Shown: in pieces, positions 57,716 through 64,000 of the stretch
How positions within the stretch are numbered: the first letter of the stretch is position 1
Layout of the letters: each line of letters opens with the position of its first letter
DNA from: Diadema setosum
Lineage: Eukaryota; Echinodermata; Echinoidea; Diadematoida; Diadematidae
NCBI RefSeq assembly: GCF_964275005.1
Contig: NC_092702.1
Span: 6,930,330-6,994,329, forward strand
DNA length: 64,000 nt
Reading direction: 5' to 3'
Position numbers and translations under genes: made by a program
Notes under the pieces: generated by a model
The model's input: only the letters and a program-made list of their open reading frames with translations
Told to the model about the DNA's origin: nothing
The model's database searches: none

Positions 57716-60700
57716 CCCTGCCGGAAAGAACACACACGGTGTGTTTGCAATATGTTCACATAGTCGACTTTGGGAAAACGTTTCAATATACTATAGTGCA
57801 AAGATGGTTTCACACTGTCAATTGACGAAGTGCCGTCTGAACGCCATATTGGAATATTTAGTTGCACTCAAGTCATCATTTATGCAGCTGGTGTGTTTGT
57901 AATGTCCATAAAATGCTTCCTAGAATATGCCAATTTTCGTTTCAACAGCATACGACATTTTGCGAACCTTGTGTGTGTGTGTGGGTGTGTGTGTGTGTGT
58001 GTGTGTGCGTGTGTGTATGTGTGTGTCATTTTGCATCTTTTATAGAAATGGCCCCCACCAAAATATTACATATGATTAGATATACAAACGAAATGCAGCA
58101 TGTACTTTTCTGAACCGTGGTGTGTAAAACTCACTTCTTTGTGTTTGTACAAAAAAGGAGAAGATATTATGATCAGTCACTCAAACGTACAGTTCTACTA
58201 ATCAATCAAAGCAGACAACCTGCACGTACATCAATGATTTCATTTATCTAAACTCACAGTCATTCAGACCATCATCAGGCCAATCAATAGATAATTCGAC
58301 GTGCCCGTCAAAAATCTTGTCGACCAAAAATTACAGTGATTTTCAATGATAATGTTTACAATTCTCATTATTTGCATTATTTGAATTAGTGGTCAAACTG
58401 AATGCTTTCCATTCCCTCCCATTCCCTTGTTATTTTTTGCTTTTAGTCTAAGATAATATGGATTTGGGGCATAAGATAGTGATATCTCTTTTTTTTATTA
58501 TTAGAAGCCTCCTTTCTGATGTTTTCCTGTGAAGGGCTATCTGAAAAAAAAAAAAGAAGAAAGCATTGTATAAAACTAACGTTTGTGATGCAGTATTAAG
58601 TGTTGATGACTTGCATTAACCGACATTGATGGCGTTGAATATGTTATATAAAGAGATAACTGATTTTGAAAAATGCGAAAGTAGCTATACTACTATACTG
58701 CACACACCTGCAGTAGAAATTAAATTCCTCCGACATTATACAGTGACTCTCTTTAGCTTTGCATTTTTGGAGTTTAAAATGGTATTGAACGTTCAAACAA
58801 CTGATACTTGATATTCAGGGGAAAAAGATTACGGCGCCAAACAACATAATTATAGCCGTAGTTAAACTTTTTCTTCCGATTTAATTTGATTTGATTCATG
58901 TTTTATCACTGTACTTTTCACTCGATGTATTTTCATGAATATGTGTTATTCCATAAAGGTCATGTTTACCTTTAGGATCAGTGGTTAAAAAAATGTTTAA
59001 GATATCACAGTTTTGATGCATATAGGTAGATTTGTTGTATCACAAACATCCTACCGCATGAAATTTTCGCAAAAAAGCCCCAAATGTAAGGAGATATCAG
59101 AATTTTTCTCAGTAAACCATGACTGTAGACGGTTGAGTCTGGAAAAATTTTTTATTCTAACAATATTTAACAATACTTAACATTGATTAGATTATGCCCT
59201 TAAGTATGCCTATTGCAGGGGCGGATCCGGGAATTCCGCAAAGGGGAGGCGCCTGTACAAAATTAAAGGGGGGCGCACGCCCCCCCCCCCCCATATTTTC
59301 CTTTTTATTATTTTTTTTTACAAAAAAAATAAAGATAAAGAAGGGCGCGCCCAATGCGCCCCCTCTGGATTCGCCACTGTATTGATTTCAAGAAAATGCA
59401 GGTCTCCCATTATTTCAGAAAAATTAAAATCTGAAATGTCGAACCATGTGAAGTTATTCGATTATTCTTATAATGAATTCGAATGATAATATACGTCCTG
59501 CACGCTATGATAAATGTCGAGACTTCTCAGTGACAAAGCGTTTATTTCGTTTTAAAGAAATAAGAAAATTGCCATTTTAACCGTCTAACACTAACTGCTT
59601 GTGTGATTGATATACTCAAACACTGCAAGAGGCACGGGAAAGCACGTTGTATTATTGAATACGAATGTTGTCCTTGGCTACATTGTTTAGATAATTAGTG
59701 AAAGCGTCAATGGAGGGGTACTCTCCTGAACAGAATAACACAGCGATAATCAAATCGCCTCTTCTACATAGTGTATAAAAAAAAATGTAATCCAACTTTT
59801 GAGGGCTGCCATTTCTTAATTGTCAATTATGAAGAGCATGATGTTGATTGTAAGGAAAGGGGAATTCTTCCTCTTTCCATTGATCCCTAATTATGTTGAC
59901 AATTGTCATGCATGACTGAGCACATGGACTTTAAAGGCAACAATGACAAATTGCACTTTTTCCAAATTTGCATGTTATTGTGAAGGAACAATGCATGTCT
60001 CACTGCATGGATGAGATATCTGTCAATGAAAGTTGCCAAATAGGCCAGCCTGTACGAATGCAGGTTTGTGTTTAGGTTTTGTGTTTAGGGTGTGTGTTCA
60101 GGTTTTCTCCTAACATTTTATGGTCCATAACCTTTAACATGGCCTTTTGTCCGATAACTTGGTCGCTCCCCAGAGGCCAACCCACACAATCCATTTTTTC
60201 TCTGTTCATATTCAACACATAGCTCCCAGTGGCAAACCATGTCTTGTAAATGAAGAGAGTAAAATGGATAATGGTTTCGCCTTAATGGGAAGGACTAATG
60301 TCGACAACGTGGCCATGTTGAAGGTTATGAACCAATAAACGTTAGAAGAAACCCTGAAACACGAATCTGCACTCGTGCAGGCTGGCCTGATGTTTTGACC
60401 ACTTTCATTGACAGATCTCATCCACGCTGTCACGCATGCATTGTTCCTTCACAATAACACGCAAACGTGGAAAAAGTACAATTTGTCGTTGTTGTCTTTA
60501 AAGTCCATGTGCTCGGTCATGCATGACAATTGCCGACATAATTAGGTATCAATGGAAAGAGGAAGAGTTCCTCTTCCCTTACAACTAAGATTGTGCTCTT
60601 CATAACTGACAATTAAGAAATGACAGCCCTCCAAAATTGGATTACCTTTTTTTATATACGCTCTGTATATACAGTCTCCTACCTGGCGTCGTCATTATGT

Positions 60701-62283
60701 TCGTCTGTGTGTTTTGTTATTTTCAGGTATTCACGACCCTTTTGGCAGTTGTGACGGTAACTGGGATTTACGCATCAAGTAAGAGCGTTATTTGTCTAAC
60801 GAATGTTGTTTCTGTCAAAAGTGATATCATTCTTGCGTCGAGTTGTTTTTATTGCAACTGATTGACAAATTGCCCCACATCAACGTAAATAATGTTCTTT
60901 TTGCTATAAAACTAAACTCTATGTATGCATATGTGTCAGTCAGTAACGTTAGTTCATTTGTTTGCGTGGGTTGCACAGGAATTAAATATTATTGTCTTCC
61001 TGTTTACTAAAAGAAACAATACTAATGACCTGGAATCTGAAATCAACATTCTAATCAATGTTTAGCATCTACATTCAAGATAGCTCATTATCTTTATGCC
61101 GTATGGGCCCTGTTGGCATAGTGCCGTGTGATGACAACATTTTGGATGCACAGAGTTTCAGATTGAGGTATTCATTTATATTGTTGTGAATGGATCAGAT
61201 ACTGTGCTGGGGATGTATTTGAACATTCATTTACAGTCGTAAAATGTGCCTGATTTTAGTTGCATTAGGATATCACGCAGGTGAAATTGGGATAGGATTA
61301 GTTAGAAGCTAAAGTACGTGATCTGCCGACGAGGCAGCACAACTTCATTAATCAATTAGTCTCATTAAATGTGTTCATTAATTGTAGTAAAAAAATATAT
61401 TCCCATGTTTGAAACGCTTGGAAAAAAATCGTAAGCAAGATGATGATCACGTCTCTTTTTGAATGCAGAATTGTAAGAGGTATAAGCAATGGAGATAATA
61501 GGATGCAGGAGGTGATGTAGATCCTTATTATGGAAGGAAAAGAGAAGGAAAAATAACAAGGATGTAATGTCGTTCGGGAAGCTGCATCTTGTTGGTGGTG
61601 ATGATAATGCTAATTATGACGTACATGTATATGACGTAAGCTGTGAAAATACTGATGACGAGATAATAATGCCTTTCTACTAATGATGGAGATGATAATC
61701 CTGACGCCATTTTTCGAGATATCGATAGAGGTAACAGTGAAAGAAAACGCTATTGTTGATTCTCCTTATATTGATATTCTAATTTTGTCATTCTGCACAC
61801 ATTTTCAGTGTCGCATGATATAGTGTGTGCATAGAATACATCCATCATTTGTCCGTACGCGGTGTTTCATCGTCCAGTAAAGTGTTAAACGTTGTGAATG
61901 TATTCCTTGTAGCTTCCTGCAATCATATCAATGAATGCGAGCCGGACGTGTCATGTCAAGACACTAGATGTAACTGCACCCTAGAAGCCCAGTCGATGAA
62001 TACAACTTCATGTTCAGGTGAGAACAAATCTTCAAATTTTTTACATTTTATTCATTTTTTATGGCAATAGAAATGATGATAACTATGATACCACAGTAAA
62101 TTACAATTATGTACCTAAACTGTACGACAAGTGTCAGGTCTCTTGATATTGGTTTGTTGTTTTGATTAGTTTTCACTTTCTGTGTATAGAGATTTTGCGT
62201 TTATTGTATTATTAATTTGTTAGAACTGTGTATCAGTTCTTTACATAAAATGTGTTTTTGGTTAATTGATTTATCGTTGTTAC

Positions 62284-62324
<41 letters not shown>

Positions 62325-62544
62325 AGAGAGACAGAGAGAAAGACACTAGTAAAAACGTAAGTTTTTTTTTTTTGAACATGACTTTATATGACATGATTTT
62401 TTTTAAATAAAATTTTGGTGAATTCGGTCTATATATTTGCTAATCATCACCTATACCCTTCCCCTTCCCATTATAGGTTTGATACATATAGACCCTAACG
62501 TCACGACAGTTTGCTATCATTTACCCGAATGGCTTTTCGACTAG
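46723..62544 (+). CDS. Predicted small secreted Cys-rich protein (4 exons; proposed model)
   Basis: Proposed exons: A 46723-46773, B 60727-60778, C 61913-62017, D 62477-62544 (stop TAG). Donors are GTGAGT, GTAAGA and GTGAGA; acceptors are TTTCAG, TTGTAG and TTATAG, with a strong pyrimidine tract before D. Phases 0, 1 and 1 agree at every joint. The product is 91 aa, or 84 aa from the second ATG at 46744, which has a better start context. The A/B joint builds a textbook signal peptide: a basic stretch SNRRM, then hydrophobic [16 protein letters not shown]. The mature part has seven Cys, including C-x5-C-x5-C-x4-C-x-C in exon C, which resembles an EB- or EGF-like module, plus three N-glycosylation sequons (NCT, NTT, NVT). 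An in-frame stop at 46678 closes exon A upstream. Intron 1 holds an LTR retrotransposon and a long palindrome. I do not recognise a homologue. Exon C could instead splice to exons beyond the window in a larger receptor. Confidence 0.55.
46774..49434. other. Proposed intron 1, part left of the retrotransposon
   Basis: No coding potential seen apart from the repeats. A compound CA/TA microsatellite at 49351-49418 lies directly beside the insertion. Confidence 0.5.
48057..48826. repeat. TTGA repeat (48057-48131) and AATTG repeat (48785-48826)
   Basis: About 18 TTGA units followed by ACTTTGTTGTCCACATTAGC, then 650 bp of AT-rich DNA, then eight AATTG units. The two could bound one unrecognised interspersed element. 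Confidence 0.8.
49435..49629 (-). repeat. 3' LTR of the Gmr1-like element
   Basis: 195-bp terminal repeat preceded outside by CTAG (49431-49434). A G-rich polypurine tract lies directly inside it at about 49630-49640, the expected plus-strand primer site. Confidence 0.95.
49630..51306 (-). other. Unassigned 3' segment of the retrotransposon
   Basis: About 1.7 kb between the end of pol and the 3' LTR. It holds one minus-strand frame of 119 codons (50283-49924) with no family I recognise. AT-rich composition makes chance frames likely. No envelope-like features are seen. Confidence 0.5.
51307..56064 (-). CDS. Gag-Pol polyprotein of the Gmr1-like retrotransposon
   Basis: A single 1585-residue open frame. 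Parts in order, with approximate residues: N-terminal gag with a coiled-coil-like charged stretch (95-135); capsid region (160-325) whose end resembles a SCAN domain; one CCHC zinc knuckle (about 375-388); aspartic protease with a DTGA motif (about 490); integrase with an HHCC zinc module and DDE core (about 690-960); reverse transcriptase with a YIDD motif (about 1180-1370); and RNase H (about 1430-1585). No envelope and no chromodomain were seen. Gag and Pol are fused in one frame, with no need for a frameshift or stop read-through. The integrase-before-RT order differs from standard Ty3/gypsy elements. Confidence 0.95.
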   Translation of the reverse strand: MAAKFDAAEFVKDVTLGRLRGLVKAQLIEVATHVDADIRECSRKKEIFAVLVKKLELGGVEYEHTDQSESTDEIESAGRKSAQSTTTRPSEMRVDSTQLELARLELEKEKIKAENLRLEQELMQRQIELTQAQASSIPGDRPNVTMSRPKTPDIAKMANTVPSFDEEDVDSFFFSFERIARNLEWEKKYWSMIVQQKLTGKAHSVVSALSDEEANNYDTVKEAVLLAYQLVPEAYRQKFRGYRRGSGQTYVEFQREKEILFDRWVRSMKVDLTYDNLREIVLMEEFKKSTPPDLRTYLEDRRVHDVKSAAVNADQYELTHKVKTKSPEGKRKFDQLRNPDTQKWHSSERRDKVKTESQKERPKSPWPQYKEVRCFFCGKTGHIKSECRRLLEQNEAKEKQKQRATHGLVHADTRPQNSSDAETKEKQYQAATNGFVKSSVSDEQRHPNVVKSSVSKMTDTCSSCRVDEKYKDFISKGTVTTAEFRVPVVILRDTGATQSLMVGDVKKSMPIDCNTGRKVLIHDVNGGTQAVPLFRVNLDSGLISGEVIVGIVPFLPMDGVSFLLGNDLAGGRVSVLPVVSEVPVYERETEKLVYEFPEVFPTCAITRFRASEAERERKESESEISLDDTFFGKVTSEGEREQSWEEGVFSQPALIKAQMEDEELLKLREGALTVDEAKGVPECFYVKSGVLMRKWRPPDRPTDEDWTVVDQIVVPPPYRKEILRLAHEIPMAGHMCVKKTLCRIRTHFFWPKMRKDVSEFCRTCHKCQVVGKPQHAIRPAPLIPIPAFEEPFSRVMVDCVGPLPKSKSGCQYLLTVMDVSTRYAEAFPLRSITAKSVLDALLTFFTRYGLPKEIQSDQGSNFMSRVFQELMYQLGIQQIKSSAYHPQSQGALERYHQTLKTMLKVYCQDNPRDWDKGIPFLLFAAREVPNESTGFSPFELVFGHEPRGPLKVVKEQLLSDEEDKDSNALDYISMFRERLVRANEVAREHLKSSQQTMKEIFDRKAKSRVFEVGDKVLVLLPLPGDALKAKFSGPYVVERKLGKETYVVSMPDRRKTKRVCHVNMLKKYHERVEDVGAVVSESVLHSAEKSAEEFESDAPDSQSVSFKSGMIPRVENSKALENPELLLNHLSDSERQDVVDIFQEFPEVCSDKLGCAKDTVHTVDVGENAPIKQHPYRIHPAKREQVDREIDFMLANGIIEPSNSNWSSPVVLVPKSDGTSRFCVDYRKVNTITKTDSFPLPLIEECIDRVGSAEYVSKLDLMKGYWQVPLDKDAREISAFVTPSGLYQCRVMPFGMKNSPATFQRMMNRVIAGHDNCVVYIDDVLVFSNTWEEHVAHLRELFQRLSHAGLVVNLAKCEFGKACVTYLGHKVGRGSVAPRDAKVRAIVDFPVPSSKRELQRFLGMCGFYRRFVPNFSHLVVPLIDLLKKGTTFQWSASCQDAFQKLKAVLMNDPVLIAPNFERSFQLATDASDRGVGAVLLQDDDNGHSKPVCFFSKKLNRHQQKYSTVEKECLSVVLAVQHFEAYLDGGRDIVVYTDHNPLTFLERFKHKNQRLFRWSLILQPYPLRIVHIAGKDNKLADALSRV
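56065..56660 (-). other. Leader of the retrotransposon
   Basis: About 600 bp between the 5' LTR and the gag start. It would contain the primer-binding and packaging regions; I could not assign the priming tRNA by eye. Confidence 0.6.
56661..56855 (-). repeat. 5' LTR of the Gmr1-like element
   Basis: 195-bp terminal repeat, identical by eye to 49435-49629. It is followed outside by CTAG, the target-site repeat. Confidence 0.95.
56856..59215. other. Proposed intron 1, part right of the retrotransposon
   Basis: AT-rich DNA with a TA microsatellite (57625-57713) and a GT repeat (57970-58026). No exon recognised. Frames across the repeats are Tyr-Ile or Cys-Val artefacts. Confidence 0.55.
59216..59379. 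mobile_element. MITE with CAGGGGCGGATCC ends, copy 2
   Basis: Inverted ends CAGGGGCGGATCC and GGATTCGCCACTG, bordered by a 5-bp direct repeat TATTG (59211-59215, 59380-59384). The centre is poly(T/A). It lies in intron 1 of the predicted secreted-protein gene. Confidence 0.85.
59766..60666. repeat. About 900-bp imperfect palindrome (foldback element)
   Basis: The left half (59766 to about 60220) is matched by the reverse complement of the right half (about 60240-60666). Clear arm blocks include GGAACAATGCATG, CATGGACTTTAAAG, CTCTTTCCATTGAT and TTAACATGGCC/GGCCATGTTGAAG. Identity is roughly 80-85% by eye, and the loop around 60230 is very short. The right end lies about 60 bp before exon B of the predicted secreted-protein gene. 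No transposase frame is present. It could be a foldback DNA transposon or an inverted duplication. Confidence 0.85.
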
Positions 62545-62565
62545 TTACTAGTCAGAAACAAAGTG

Positions 62566-62571
62566 AATAAA
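62566..62571 (+). terminator. Candidate poly(A) signal of the predicted secreted-protein gene
   Basis: AATAAA 22 bases after the stop codon in exon D. It supports D being a true last exon, but such hexamers are common in AT-rich DNA. Confidence 0.4.
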
Positions 62572-63696
62572 TCAATATTAAGTAAATGAATCGCCAAGGT
62601 GATATGAATATGTATCTATATTCTATCCTCTATGTCGTCCCGTCAAAGTTACATTTTCAAAGTTTAATCGATATATTTGAGTCCATATTTGTCATGCATG
62701 CTAACATGCTCATCAATATCAAATCTAAGCTTCAGAAAATATATCTCGCCTGTCAGTATCACCGTTTTATAAAACTCGTATTGACTTGTAATAGAGAACT
62801 TTGAAATATTATTTGTAAAAATTGCAGAAGTTACAAATGTTCACTTAATATTGATATTTATAAGTTCACTTAATATCACACTCCCGTGTCACATGATGGA
62901 GTGAGGTGGACACGATGACTCTCTTGAATACAGGGTGTAAAAACCATAAAATGAGAACAGCAATCCAATACTCTAATTAAAGGTGCAAACACATGAATGA
63001 CAAATATTCTATTTGTATTTGACAAATTCGGGAGGACGTAGACATAGAGATCATTATCACCTCACAACTGCATATGTTTTATGAGTTACCTGAAGTGAAA
63101 CAAATTTGAACATTGTGTAATTAAATTGCCGTGGATGTGATACCCATCTCAACTATTGTAGACACTCTTCTGCAATAAAATTGACAAGATCTACGAGGCT
63201 GTGGAATGAAACGTCAGGTCCGTTGGCATACTTCGAATTGAGACAGGAGATGCGGACACCATCACGCTAACTCAACAAAAGATTTTAATCTTTCTTTTAA
63301 ATCTCCAACCGCAAATATTCATATACAACACCAATATCAGACAAAGGGCATACCTTTCTTTCATGTATGGGAAAAAGCACAGATATGACTTAAGAGCAAT
63401 TGATTATGATTAACAATTGAATACTGATGATTATTTCGAAATTACCCTGGAAATCTCCCACAAATGTCACAGGTCAAATGCAGACGTCAATAAAATGACC
63501 ATGTTCAGATTCGGTGAAAAACCCGGAATTAATGAATTGATTGGATACTTGGCACAGCCCATCAGACTTATTGTAATGCAATAATATACGATTAAGCTAT
63601 CGCATATTATATTAAAAAGTTTGAAAATGAATATGCACATGCATCGTACACATAATATCCATTAATTCTGTATACATATGCATGTGCGTACAAGGA

Positions 63697-63740
<44 letters not shown>

Positions 63741-64000
63741 ATTATTATAGTAGCTGCGCAATATAAATGTCCTTTCATTATCATTATATATATATAAGAC
63801 TATAGAGACAGAGGTATTCTATATATACATATACATATATATTTACGTGTATTATATATCAGACATGTATTACATTTATAAGTGTGTATATGTGCAAAAT
63901 GCTATATCAAAGCACTGTGCTTTTAACAGAACTAGGTAAATCTAGTATCATTCTACTTGGCAAGGAACACTAAAGGAAATGTCTCGTGCATGCTCTAATC
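62572..64000. other. Non-coding right edge
   Basis: No exon recognised. A TA repeat lies at 63700-63737. Before it, at 62287-62340 in the proposed last intron, is a GA microsatellite. Confidence 0.5.

Noticed and set aside
60147-60338. 63-codon frame near the centre of the palindrome
   Set aside because: It crosses the centre of the inverted repeat and has no recognisable product.
1-64000. tRNA genes and CRISPR arrays
   Set aside because: No B-box-like GGTTCGA with a matching cloverleaf was found, and the direct repeats are microsatellites or transposons, not spaced arrays.

Overview
The window is animal nuclear DNA: widely spaced, intron-rich genes with GT-AG introns, AATAAA signals, an interstitial TTAGGG tract, many microsatellites and a dense population of short inverted-repeat transposons. 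Its one large retroelement belongs to the Gmr1-like branch of Ty3/gypsy, described from deuterostomes. Together with near full-length, vertebrate-like CIAO1, ANAPC10 and HOGA1 proteins, this points to a marine deuterostome, most likely an echinoderm. The species is not identified and the assignment is an inference.

Layout. 1-5.1 kb is non-coding with short transposon copies. 5.46-11.87 kb (minus) is CIAO1 in six coding exons (340 aa). 12.82-14.54 kb (plus) is ANAPC10 in two coding exons (182 aa), divergent from CIAO1 across about 950 bp that must hold both promoters. 14.6-20.8 kb is intergenic. 20.80-22.87 kb (minus) is a two-exon gene for a 160-aa Cys-rich protein of unknown function. 27.28-39.14 kb (minus) is HOGA1 in seven exons (341-349 aa). 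From 46.72 to 62.54 kb (plus) I propose a four-exon gene for a small secreted Cys-rich protein (91 aa). Its 14-kb first intron holds a complete-looking Gmr1-like LTR retrotransposon (49.435-56.855 kb, minus strand) and a roughly 900-bp palindrome.

The genes do not form a pathway. CIAO1 acts in cytosolic Fe-S protein assembly, ANAPC10 in the anaphase-promoting complex, and HOGA1 in mitochondrial hydroxyproline breakdown. The most unusual content is the retroelement, with integrase ahead of reverse transcriptase, a SCAN-like capsid region and identical LTRs; the predicted secreted-peptide gene around it; the long palindrome ending about 60 bp before one of that gene's exons; a cluster of GC-rich hairpin repeats with a telomere-like tract in CIAO1 intron 1; and several multi-copy transposon families, two showing nested insertions.

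All exon models were built by eye from conserved protein sequence, splice-site consensus and reading phase. Family names for the small transposons are provisional.
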